From positions 1 to 64,000 of the forward strand of contig CAMATH010000004.1 in NCBI GenBank assembly GCA_945860955.1: 64,000 bases of DNA, written 5' to 3'. Shown piece after piece: positions 55,801 through 62,903 of this stretch; position 1 is the first letter of the stretch; every line of letters starts with the position of its first letter. The notes below the pieces were generated by a model. It was not told the origin of the DNA and did no database searches. It saw only the letters and a list, made by a program, of their open reading frames with translations. The position numbers and the translations under genes were made by a program. The stretch comes from Planctomicrobium piriforme. GTDB taxonomy: Bacteria; Planctomycetota; Planctomycetia; Planctomycetales; Planctomycetaceae.

Positions 55801-56194
55801 TCTTCTGGCCCAAGTGCTTTTTGAAATAGTCGAGCCGATCTTCGACCGTCATGGCGGCCAGATCATCATCGAGCCAGTTCATGTGGTCACGATTGTCTTC
55901 GACCCCTTTCAACTGGCGAAACGTCTCGGCGACGTAGATCCGCCCCTTCTCATCAATACACAACGCGACCGGATTCGCGAGCAACGGTTCCGCGGCCCAC
56001 AGTTCGACCTTGAACCCCTTGGGGACTCGAATCTGCGGAATCGCCCGTTCCCCTTCGTCCGACGCCGGAGCGATTTTCGGTTGGTACGCCTCGTCGGGTT
56101 CGGCCCCTCTGAGTGACGCGCCCACCGTCACCACCGAAACCATCAGTGCGGCGACAACTGACAACACGGGCCGCTTGGGGGATTCAACGTTCAC
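52811..56194 (-). CDS. PVC-type membrane dehydrogenase with HEAT and cytochrome c
   Basis: A ~1127-residue secreted protein. After a signal region (V-L-S-V-V-A-A-L-M-V-S-V-V-T-V-G-A) comes a glucose/sorbosone-dehydrogenase-like propeller (A-E-P-L-L-A-N-P-V-A-L-C-I-D-E-K-G-R-I-Y-V-A-E), then ~350 residues of HEAT-like repeats, then a c-type cytochrome domain with C-V-R-C-H (near residue 1005) and K-S-A-M-P-E-D. It lacks the CotH domain of the other giant. The start is uncertain: the GTG used leads directly into the signal, but an ATG about 28 codons upstream is in frame. Periplasmic redox role inferred. Confidence 0.85.
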   Translation of the reverse strand: MNVESPKRPVLSVVAALMVSVVTVGASLRGAEPDEAYQPKIAPASDEGERAIPQIRVPKGFKVELWAAEPLLANPVALCIDEKGRIYVAETFRQLKGVEDNRDHMNWLDDDLAAMTVEDRLDYFKKHLGQKIESYGKEHDQIRLLEDTDGNGKADTATLFAGGFRGILEGTGAGVLARKGTVYYTNIPNVWSLRDDTGDGTADTRAALHTGYGVRVAFRGHDSHGLRFGPDGRLYFSIGDRGFNVQTKEQERLFYPDQGAVLRCNPDGTELEVVHAGLRNPQELAFDEFGNLFTGDNNSDSGDRARWVYVTEGADSGWRMSLQYLADRGPWNREKLWHPQHDGQAAFIVPPLANLADGPSGLTYAPGIGFPGEYQGRFYLCDFRGAAQGSGIRSVRLEPKGAAFEVVENKEFAWQVLATDVDFGPDGSMYLTDWVEGWNGPGKGRIYRISPDSMASNPIANQTRELMSAGFAGRPPAELESLLSHPSQAVRQEAQFAIAELPLPQAAGHFLNRARDTIATSGPDRLARLHGIWGLGQAYRAHVRANGPISARQKQDLFGPVIALLSDPDVEVRSQAAKVLGECRQVAAIAPLMAALGDPESRVRFFAAIALGKVARLDSNSLSKVADALVTVLRDNADRDPYLRHAAVMGLAGLNSALELNRHVRDPNASVRLGLVLALRKLRRADVAQFLGDAEPRVVEEAARAIYDVPLGDGMTALAGLAGRTGLTEPTLYRVIAANFRLGTPAAAVATASIASRGDVPAALRIEAAKALGDWAKPSGRDRVLGLWRPVPPRDAEIAVAAIRSHLAGMLSGDENVRRSATEAAVKLGIKEIGATLLALVLDAKEPPAIRADAVRSLALLKDSRLDQALPKSLDDTEPIVRAAGLRVLAQQDAPAALRRLPVALEKGELVERQSAAATLGEMNADEAQKLLGEWLDRIPGGDVPAGLILDLLEAGKRRNQPALSAKLEAIAKANANDPLADFKPALVGGDAERGRRLFYEKGDVYCVRCHKITNRGGEVGPDLTKVAGQHPRDYLLESIVVPDKAIAKGFEPVVILTTDGKQINGTLREEDADQVKLITAEGNIVVVKKTDIDERARGKSAMPEDLVKKLSKFELRDLVEYLSTLK

Positions 56195-56290
56195 TTCGAC
56201 ACACACTGGAGAAGTCCGATTCGTTCGGGGGGAATGACTGCCCGAATCTGGTGGCGAGTCTAATGGGTGCGGAGACATTCCGACAAGCAG

Positions 56291-56322
56291 CGACGGCTTT
56301 CGGCACATGCCGAAAGCCGTCG
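56291..56322 (-). terminator. perfect hairpin after the repeat-rich TPR gene
   Basis: A perfect 14-base stem, CGACGGCTTTCGGC and GCCGAAAGCCGTCG, with a 4-base loop, 55 bases past the minus-strand TPR gene. On the minus strand the T-tract precedes rather than follows it, so the form is atypical. A second stem, CCCGTTCC/GGAACGGG, lies at 56342-56361. Confidence 0.55.
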
Positions 56323-56376
56323 AAAAACCAACCGAATCGAACCCGTTCCAACCGGAACGGGCCGAGCCGGGGCAGA

Positions 56377-58746
56377 CTACTTCGCGAACATCAATCCGGG
56401 ATCGTTGGGAGGGCCACCCACCATCTCGAATTTGAACTTGTTCGGGCCGGCGTCACTGACCCGGGCGATCATCGTTTGACCCTGTTTGTTTTCCAGAACC
56501 AGCATGTCCTGGTTGACTTCGTACTTGCCGGCAAATTCGGTCTTCTGCGGACCGTTGGCGAACTTCCAATCGAACGTCCCATCGTCCTTCATGGCGAGTT
56601 CAATCTCACCACCCCCAATGCCGGGAGCCTTCCAGTCACCAACCAAAGTCGCAGGCGCTTTGTTGGGGGCAGCCTGAGGAGCGGGTTGATCCGGCGTGGG
56701 GGCCGCTCCGACAGCGGCGGGTTCCTCTGCGGGCGAAAGCATTTTCACCAGTTGAGAACTCAACTGATCGCCTGGTTGCAGCGCGACAACCTGCTTGTAC
56801 TGCTTGAGTGCCGCGTCCTTGTGCCCGGCACACAGGTAGTGGTACGCCAGAACGAAATGTCCGTCCGGAGCGTTCGGATTCGCCTTGGTGTACGCTTCGA
56901 GTTTGCGAAGCTGCTCGGTATAGACCGCGACCGAGGGATAGAACGCGCTCAGGCTGGTCCAGTCCCAACCCGGTTCCACCGAGAGGACCGCGAACAACGT
57001 GCCGGCGGTGTCGGGGTACTTTCCGAGTGCGAACAACGACAGGGCGCGGAACTGGTGCAGCGTGCTGTCGCTGGGCAGTTTGGCCAGCGCCATCTCCGTC
57101 TGCTTCAACGCGGTCTGGTAGTCGCCTTGCTTGAACGCGTCGGCACCCGCCGCGTAGGCGGCGTTCGCCTCGTCCTCGGCCGTCGGAGCCTGGGCGACTC
57201 CGGGCGCAGGGCCTGGGTTCGCAGGATCGTTCGCGGGAGGTGTCGTGGTCGCCGTCTGATTGGGGTCGTTGTTGACGATAATGGTCGTGTTCGACGGCTC
57301 CTGGTAATACGCCTGCGTGGCGATCGGTTCCGAGTAATTGACAGCCGGACTTTCGTAAACAACGTACTGGGTCGGGGCGTAGTACGGGTTCGAATACGCG
57401 GCGTACCCGCAGTTGTAATACATCGAACCGAGCGCCCAACTCCCTAAGCCAACGGCAGCCGTGGTGGCGGCCCAGGCACCCCAGGGATGACTGTACCAGC
57501 CGCCCCAGCGCCCGTAGCCGGCTCCCCAGCCACCGTAACCATAGTGGCCGCCACCCCAGAAGTTGTTGTTGTTATTGATGTTGACGTTGTTGTTGCTCCA
57601 GTTGTTGTTATTCCAATGGCCACTGTTTCCCCAGTGGTTGCCATTGCCAATGTTTCCGTTCCCAATGTTGCCATTTCCCCAATTCCCGTTACCGGGGCGG
57701 TTACCGTTCCCCCAGTTTCCGTTGCCGGGGCGATTCCCATTGATGCCGTTGTTTCCCCCAGGACGGTTGATTCCGGGGAGTGTCGCCACCCCGCCAGGTC
57801 GATTTCCATCTCCCGGACGGTTGCCAACGCCGGGGCGATCACCGACGCCGGGGCGATTGCCTCCTCCGATGTTGCCAGGCAGCGTTGTCGCACCGCCATT
57901 TCCAATGCCAGGACGATTGGCGATGCCGGGACGATCTCCCGCGCCTTGACCGGGGCGATTGCCACCGCCAATGTTGGGACGATCACCACCCCCTTGTCCT
58001 GGTCGATTGCCACCGCCGATCGATGGTCGATCACCACCAGCGCCAGGACGGTTTCCACCGCCGATTCCAGGACGATTGCCTCCCCCCACGTTGCCGGGAA
58101 GTGTGGTCGCTCCGCCGCCGGGGCGATTCCCAGCGCCGATTCCGGGACGGTTGCCGCCGCCGGCTGTTCCCGGAAGCGTGGTCGCTCCGCCGCCAGGTCG
58201 GTTGCCTCCGCCCACATTGGGACGATTGCCTCCCCCGACGTTGCCGGGCAGAGTCGTCGCACCACCACCGGGACGATTCCCCCCACCCAACGCGGGACGA
58301 TTGCCAGCGCCGGCACCTCCATTCGGACGATTGATCCCCGGGGCACTTCCGCCGGCCGGCCGTTGGGCCGGTCGATTACCGGCCATGTTGCCCCCACCCG
58401 GCCGATTCATCCCTTGACCACCAGCCGGCCGCTGCATACCAGCACCGCCAGCCGGGCGCTGCATTCCCCCGCCCCCCGCAGGGCGCGAAGGCATGCTGGG
58501 GCGAGCCCCACCTCCTCCACCAGCAGGCCGAGACGGCATACTCGGGCGGGCCCCGCCTCCACCACCTGCAGGCCGGGAAGGCATGCTGGGACGAGCACCG
58601 CCCCCGCCGCCACCCATGCGCGCTCCACCTCCTCCGCCACCGCCGCGCATCCCCCCACCGCCGCGGCCGGCGAAACATTCCGGTGAAGTCATCAACAGGG
58701 CGAGACCCAGGGCCACGCCCCGTGTCCATGTGAGTTGCTTGTGCAT
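56377..58746 (-). CDS. Gly/Asn/Arg/Pro-rich secreted protein with TPR domain
   Basis: A 789-residue protein. A signal (VALGLALLMTSPECFA) is followed by ~300 residues of low complexity: first Gly-rich with RPSMPSRPAGGGG repeats, then GGGNRPG-type repeats, then Asn-rich NGNRPGNGNWGNG. A hydrophobic, Tyr-rich stretch and a linker lead to TPR-like helices (A-D-A-F-K-Q-G-D-Y-Q-T-A-L-K-Q-T-E-M-A-L) and a ~100-residue C-terminal beta domain (V-G-D-W-K-A-P-G-I-G-G-G-E-I). Function unknown; the repeats look disordered and possibly surface-exposed or wall-associated. Two hairpins lie beyond the stop. Confidence 0.8.
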   Translation of the reverse strand: MHKQLTWTRGVALGLALLMTSPECFAGRGGGGMRGGGGGGGARMGGGGGGARPSMPSRPAGGGGGARPSMPSRPAGGGGGARPSMPSRPAGGGGMQRPAGGAGMQRPAGGQGMNRPGGGNMAGNRPAQRPAGGSAPGINRPNGGAGAGNRPALGGGNRPGGGATTLPGNVGGGNRPNVGGGNRPGGGATTLPGTAGGGNRPGIGAGNRPGGGATTLPGNVGGGNRPGIGGGNRPGAGGDRPSIGGGNRPGQGGGDRPNIGGGNRPGQGAGDRPGIANRPGIGNGGATTLPGNIGGGNRPGVGDRPGVGNRPGDGNRPGGVATLPGINRPGGNNGINGNRPGNGNWGNGNRPGNGNWGNGNIGNGNIGNGNHWGNSGHWNNNNWSNNNVNINNNNNFWGGGHYGYGGWGAGYGRWGGWYSHPWGAWAATTAAVGLGSWALGSMYYNCGYAAYSNPYYAPTQYVVYESPAVNYSEPIATQAYYQEPSNTTIIVNNDPNQTATTTPPANDPANPGPAPGVAQAPTAEDEANAAYAAGADAFKQGDYQTALKQTEMALAKLPSDSTLHQFRALSLFALGKYPDTAGTLFAVLSVEPGWDWTSLSAFYPSVAVYTEQLRKLEAYTKANPNAPDGHFVLAYHYLCAGHKDAALKQYKQVVALQPGDQLSSQLVKMLSPAEEPAAVGAAPTPDQPAPQAAPNKAPATLVGDWKAPGIGGGEIELAMKDDGTFDWKFANGPQKTEFAGKYEVNQDMLVLENKQGQTMIARVSDAGPNKFKFEMVGGPPNDPGLMFAK
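57640..58660 (-). repeat. coding tandem repeats of GGGNRPG type
   Basis: Degenerate short repeats inside the TPR gene. On the plus strand they read as repeated CGATTGCC, CCGGGACG and similar ~15-30 base units; on the minus strand they code for GGGNRPG, GAGNRPG, or RPSMPSRPAGGGG. They have no spacers and are not CRISPR-like; unit number is probably prone to slip. Confidence 0.75.
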
Positions 58747-58827
58747 CGTGAAAAACCCGAGATGGTGCTGTGCGTTGGATTGTCGCGCGGAGGCCGCGCA
58801 CTGCGAACGATGTGTTGCGACGAACTG

Positions 58828-60030
58828 CTATTTGCTTTCCGACACTTCTTCGACGACCACGACTTCCTCGACGTCGGGCTGTGGCCCTTTGCGCACCACC
58901 TGAACTTCCGGCGTGTCGTCCAAAAGCTCATCCCCCGCGATCCGGTCTCTCGATTGCCAAGTCCAGCGTTCGTCACTGATCAGCGTCATCACACTGGTGC
59001 CAGCGGTCACTTCCCCTTCGCCATTGACGCCGTGGTATTTCACCAGCCACTGATCCCCCACGCGGGTCCACACTCCCTCTTGGAATCCGCCATTCGAATC
59101 GAAGACCCACGAGCGAATCTTCTTCGCCATCGGATCCCAGCCAATCCGCTGCGTTCCCGAAAAGGCTTCTTCTCCAGACATTTTCACCGAGAATTTGCCC
59201 ACGATGAACTTGTCGCCGTCCGACCATTCGTAGCGAGTCTCGACCACCGCGTCGGGGCTTTCGTCGACCCAGTCACCAATGAGAAACACCAACGGCAGCA
59301 GATTTTCGGCATGATCCAGCGTCTGTGCCGGCGTATCGCGAGCGAGCGCCATCAGCCACTTCCCCTCACGGGACTTGACGTGGACAACGCTGTAGTCGTT
59401 CAGGATCGCGGTATCACCGGGCGAAGGAATCAGTGTGGTCCGACCGGTTTCAATCGCGAGATTGCTGCCGATGTACTTCAGGTCGCTGACATCCGTGACG
59501 ATGACCGCATCGGGATTCGCTTCGAACAACTCGACGAAGACCTCTTCGATCGCCTCGCGCCCCTGAACCGTCGTGCCATCCTCGTCGATGATCTGCGCTT
59601 CGGGAGTGAACAGGGCGGCGATCGCTTTCGCGTCGCGGTCGTTGTACGCCTTTTCAAACTCGTCGATCACTTTGGTAATCGCCTCGTCGTCCGCCGTATG
59701 ATCGACTTCGGTCGCGCTCGGTTTTGCCTCTTCTTTGGACTCTGGTTTCGCCTCGGCTGGCTTTTTGGTTCCAGCGGCGTCGGCCGGCTTCTTTTGAGCG
59801 ACCTTTTGCGCTGCGGCCGTTTTGTCGGGGGCAACCTTTTCGGCCACTGCCTTCTCAGCAGAAGGCTTATCGGTCGCGGTCTTTTGAGCGGCGACCTGTC
59901 GCACATTGGACTTCGCCGACTCAATGGCCTGTGCTTTTCGAGCGGCGGGGGCAGCCTGCTGCGCGGAAACCGCGCTCGCGAGAAGGGCTGTCAAAACGAC
60001 CGCCGCACCCACCAGTGTGGAGCGAATCAT
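58828..60030 (-). CDS. secreted SnoaL/DUF4440-like protein with Lys/Ala-rich linker
   Basis: A 400-residue exported protein. The signal (STLVGAAVVLTALLASAVSA) precedes ~100 residues rich in Lys, Ala and Glu (KAVAEKVAPDKTAAAQK), then a nuclear-transport-factor-2-like domain (A-I-T-K-V-I-D-E-F-E-K-A-Y-N-D-R-D-A-K-A-I-A-A-L-F), and a second ~130-residue beta domain (F-S-G-T-Q-R-I-G-W-D-P). DUF4440/SnoaL folds act as cyclases, isomerases or binding modules; no catalytic set is clear. The start at MIRSTLVG is preferred. It sits between the TPR gene and the tRNA. Confidence 0.75.
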   Translation of the reverse strand: MIRSTLVGAAVVLTALLASAVSAQQAAPAARKAQAIESAKSNVRQVAAQKTATDKPSAEKAVAEKVAPDKTAAAQKVAQKKPADAAGTKKPAEAKPESKEEAKPSATEVDHTADDEAITKVIDEFEKAYNDRDAKAIAALFTPEAQIIDEDGTTVQGREAIEEVFVELFEANPDAVIVTDVSDLKYIGSNLAIETGRTTLIPSPGDTAILNDYSVVHVKSREGKWLMALARDTPAQTLDHAENLLPLVFLIGDWVDESPDAVVETRYEWSDGDKFIVGKFSVKMSGEEAFSGTQRIGWDPMAKKIRSWVFDSNGGFQEGVWTRVGDQWLVKYHGVNGEGEVTAGTSVMTLISDERWTWQSRDRIAGDELLDDTPEVQVVRKGPQPDVEEVVVVEEVSESK

Positions 60031-60214
60031 CAGTTGTGTCTCCGGAGAAGTGAACGCGAAGAGTGTAGTTCCCCGGTCAATTTCCAGCCCGGAATTCCCG
60101 GCCCGGAATCCCCACGGGGCGTCGATGATCAATTGGCTTTGAACATGCCAGAGAGGAGGCAGGCGAAGCCGCCATCATGTGGCCCGACCTGCGACACGGC
60201 CCTGGCAAACTCAG

Positions 60215-60288
60215 TACACCCGGAGGGAGTCGAACCCCCAACCTATGGATCCGAAGTCCATTGCTCTATCCAGTTGAGCTACGGGTGC
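60215..60288 (-). tRNA. tRNA-Arg, anticodon TCG
   Basis: Read on the minus strand, the full cloverleaf is present: acceptor GCACCCG with CGGGTGT, D-arm GCTC/GAGC, anticodon stem ATGGA/TCCAT around loop CTTCGGA (anticodon TCG, reads CGA), five-base variable loop AGGTT, and T-arm with TTCGACT. One G-T pair closes the acceptor. CCA is not encoded. It is single, not in a cluster. Confidence 0.95.
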
Positions 60289-60556
60289 ATGAGATCAAGA
60301 ATTAGAAAATACGCTATCGGAACGATCCTGACAAGGAAGTGGTCACGCGAAATCGCGGTCAGCCCGCATTTTCTCCCCAGATTCCCCGGTCAAGTCCGCC
60401 GTCGAATTCTTCCTTCGCTTGCGTTCTCGCGATGGGCACGAAACACTGGCATGCGACAAGCATCCGCCGGTCGGTTTTTCGTGATCCGAGACACCACTCG
60501 ACCGTGGGTTTTGACTCCAGTACCCCCGGCCTTCTCCCGCCCTCCAGGTTCGTCCC
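60289..60556. other. intergenic region before gcvT
   Basis: About 270 bases between tRNA-Arg (minus) and gcvT (plus). It must hold the gcvT promoter. I looked for a glycine riboswitch and saw none of its conserved core. Confidence 0.45.
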
Positions 60557-61657
60557 ATGTCGCTCTTGCGAACTCCACTTTATGACTGGCATGCTTCCCA
60601 CGGCGCACGCCTGGTGGATTTCGCCGGCTGGGAAATGCCCGTCCAATACTCGTCGATCGTCCCCGAACACAAGGCGGTGCGCGGGGCGTGCGGATTGTTC
60701 GACATCGCCCACATGGGCCGGTTGCGATTCACCGGACCCGACGCCGCCCGATTTCTTGATCACCTGCTGACGAACGACGTTTCATCGCTCGCCGTCGGAC
60801 AGATTCGTTATTCGCTGGTGACCAACGACACCGGCGGAATTCTCGACGATGTCCTTGTCTACCGCCTGCCCCAGTCTCACATGCTGGTGGTCAATGCGTC
60901 CAACCGCCTGAAGATTGTCGATTGGATCGAAAACCACCGGTCGGGGTTTGATGTCGTCATCGAAGATCTCACCCTGTCTCACTTCATGCTCGCGCTCCAG
61001 GGACCGCGAGCGCTCGAACTCCTGCAACCGCTGGTTCCCGTCGAATTGTCTCAGATCCGCTACTACCACGCCGTCGAGACCACGATTCTCAGTCGTCCTG
61101 GACTGGTCAGTCGGACCGGTTACACCGGCGAGGACGGGGTCGAGGTGATCGTGCCGGCGGCTGACGCCCTGGCTCTTTGGACCACACTGTTCGACCAGGG
61201 GACACCCATCGGCCTGCTTCCCTGCGGGCTCGGCTGCCGCGACACCCTCAGGCTTGAGGCGGCGATGCCCCTGTATGGGCATGAACTCAACGAATCGATC
61301 GACCCCTTCTCGGCGGGACTCGCGTTCGCCGTGAAACTGGAAGGTCGCGAATTCCCCGGGCGGGACATCCTTGCCGCCAGACAACACGATCCGCAGCGTC
61401 GCAAGCGAGTCGGACTGAAGCTCGCCGGCCGCCGGATCGCCCGCGAAGGGGCGACCGTCTGGATTGGCATCCAGAAGGTGGGAGACATCACCAGCGGCAC
61501 ATTTTCTCCCACGCTTGAGCAATCGCTCGCCATGGCGTATGTCGACCCCGGCTCTGCCGTCGAGGGGACCGCCGTCGAGGTCGAAATTCGCGGGCAACGC
61601 GAATCGGCGACCGTTGTCAAACTGCCGTTCTATCGGCGTCCCGTCACCAAGTGTTGA
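60557..61657 (+). CDS. gcvT: aminomethyltransferase, glycine cleavage T protein
   Basis: A 366-residue tetrahydrofolate-dependent aminomethyltransferase of the glycine cleavage system. Conserved parts are D-F-A-G-W-E-M-P-V-Q-Y, F-D-I-A-H-M-G (start of the T-protein core), S-R-T-G-Y-T-G-E-D-G, and C-R-D-T-L-R-L-E-A. The length is typical. The other subunits (gcvH, gcvP, lpd) are not in the window, so the operon is split here. The next gene starts four bases after its stop. Confidence 0.94.
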   Translation: MSLLRTPLYDWHASHGARLVDFAGWEMPVQYSSIVPEHKAVRGACGLFDIAHMGRLRFTGPDAARFLDHLLTNDVSSLAVGQIRYSLVTNDTGGILDDVLVYRLPQSHMLVVNASNRLKIVDWIENHRSGFDVVIEDLTLSHFMLALQGPRALELLQPLVPVELSQIRYYHAVETTILSRPGLVSRTGYTGEDGVEVIVPAADALALWTTLFDQGTPIGLLPCGLGCRDTLRLEAAMPLYGHELNESIDPFSAGLAFAVKLEGREFPGRDILAARQHDPQRRKRVGLKLAGRRIAREGATVWIGIQKVGDITSGTFSPTLEQSLAMAYVDPGSAVEGTAVEVEIRGQRESATVVKLPFYRRPVTKC

Positions 61658-61661
61658 TCGC

Positions 61662-62804
61662 ATGAAACTGCTCGATACCGGTTCCATCTATTCGCCCGAC
61701 GGTGCGCCCGCCAACGATCGTGTCGCCGCTTTCACCAGTCTGTTCGTCGCCGAATCGGGCACGATTGTCGCGGGATTTCAAATCGGCTCCGCGAAGCACG
61801 CGGTCGATTCGTCCCTTCGGCTGTGCCGATCACGGGATGGCGGGTGTCATTGGGACACGCTGATCGCTCGGTTTCCCACAACGCTCGACGGTGTTCCCGG
61901 TTCGCTCGCGGGGGCCGAGATTGTCGAGTCGACCCCCGGACGCTGGCTGCTGTTTTCCACATGGTTTGACCGCTCGGAACCCGAGCGTCCGCTGTTCGAT
62001 CCGGAAACGGAGGGGATTCTGCGGAGCAAACAACTGGTGTCGGTTTCGACCGACGACGGGGTGACCTGGAGCGATTGGCGGGTGATTCCGACACCCGGGC
62101 TGACCGGTTGTGCGGCGACGGGGCCTGCGCTCCGATTTCACGACGGCTCGATCGGGTTCGCGTTCGAGAGCTTCAAGGAATTCTACGACCCGGCACCGGC
62201 GCGACATGGTGCCTGGCTGGCGATCTCCCACGACGGCGGCGAGTCTTTTCCCGAAATGCACCTGGTCGCTCAGGATCCCGCGCACCAGGTTTATTACTGG
62301 GATCAGCGGCTCTGCACGACGCCGGCGGGGGATGAATATGTCGCGCTGTTTTGGACGCACGACCGCAAGACCCAGAAAGACCTGACGGTTCACGTCGTCG
62401 CCGGCGCACCCGGGGGTACCGAACGGGCGACCCCCTGGGACACACGGGTAACCGGGCAGATCGCCGCCCCGCTTTTGCTCGATGATGGTCGGCTGTTGAT
62501 GTTCGTTGTCGATCGAGTCTCTCCCGCGACGATGTCGCTGTGGATCTCGCCCGATGGAGGCCGATCGTGGCCGGCGAACCAGCGACTGGTCGTGTATCGC
62601 CACGATGAACAGGGTCGAACGACCCAGGGGACCGACAACGTCGACTTCGCCGAGTATTGGGAGGACATGCGCAAATGGACCTTCGGCCACCCCGCGCTGC
62701 GCCGCCTGAGCGACGGTACGGTGTTGGCCGTCTGGTACGCCGGGGTTCCCGGACTGATGGGGATTCGCTGGGCCCGGCTGACTGTGGATCCGTCGGGAAT
62801 CTGA
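61662..62804 (+). CDS. Asp-box (sialidase/BNR-like) beta-propeller protein
   Basis: A 380-residue protein with four Asp-boxes, S-x-D-x-G-x-[TS]-[WF]: S-R-D-G-G-C-H-W, S-T-D-D-G-V-T-W, S-H-D-G-G-E-S-F, and S-P-D-G-G-R-S-W. Such six-bladed propellers occur in sialidases and related glycoside hydrolases, but the sialidase arginine triad and nucleophile tyrosine are not evident here, so enzymatic activity is not assumed. No signal peptide is seen. It starts four bases after gcvT, so the two are co-transcribed, without known functional link. Confidence 0.85.
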   Translation: MKLLDTGSIYSPDGAPANDRVAAFTSLFVAESGTIVAGFQIGSAKHAVDSSLRLCRSRDGGCHWDTLIARFPTTLDGVPGSLAGAEIVESTPGRWLLFSTWFDRSEPERPLFDPETEGILRSKQLVSVSTDDGVTWSDWRVIPTPGLTGCAATGPALRFHDGSIGFAFESFKEFYDPAPARHGAWLAISHDGGESFPEMHLVAQDPAHQVYYWDQRLCTTPAGDEYVALFWTHDRKTQKDLTVHVVAGAPGGTERATPWDTRVTGQIAAPLLLDDGRLLMFVVDRVSPATMSLWISPDGGRSWPANQRLVVYRHDEQGRTTQGTDNVDFAEYWEDMRKWTFGHPALRRLSDGTVLAVWYAGVPGLMGIRWARLTVDPSGI

Positions 62805-62903
62805 GTCGGGCGAGTTCACCCCGGCTTTGACAGACGCGGTGAACGGTTTCAAGATGCCGTGACTCGGGGCGTTTGTGTTGCGACCACTGTTCACGAGGTT
62901 CGA

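Noticed and set aside
57640-58660. CRISPR-like periodicity
   Set aside because: The periodicity is in-frame coding for GGGNRPG-type units without unique spacers.
57487-58686. Plus-strand frame of Ala/Thr/Val-rich composition opposite the TPR gene
   Set aside because: It mirrors the low-complexity repeats of the minus-strand gene; no start context or domain.
60289-60556. Glycine riboswitch before gcvT
   Set aside because: No conserved glycine-riboswitch core or tandem aptamer layout was seen.
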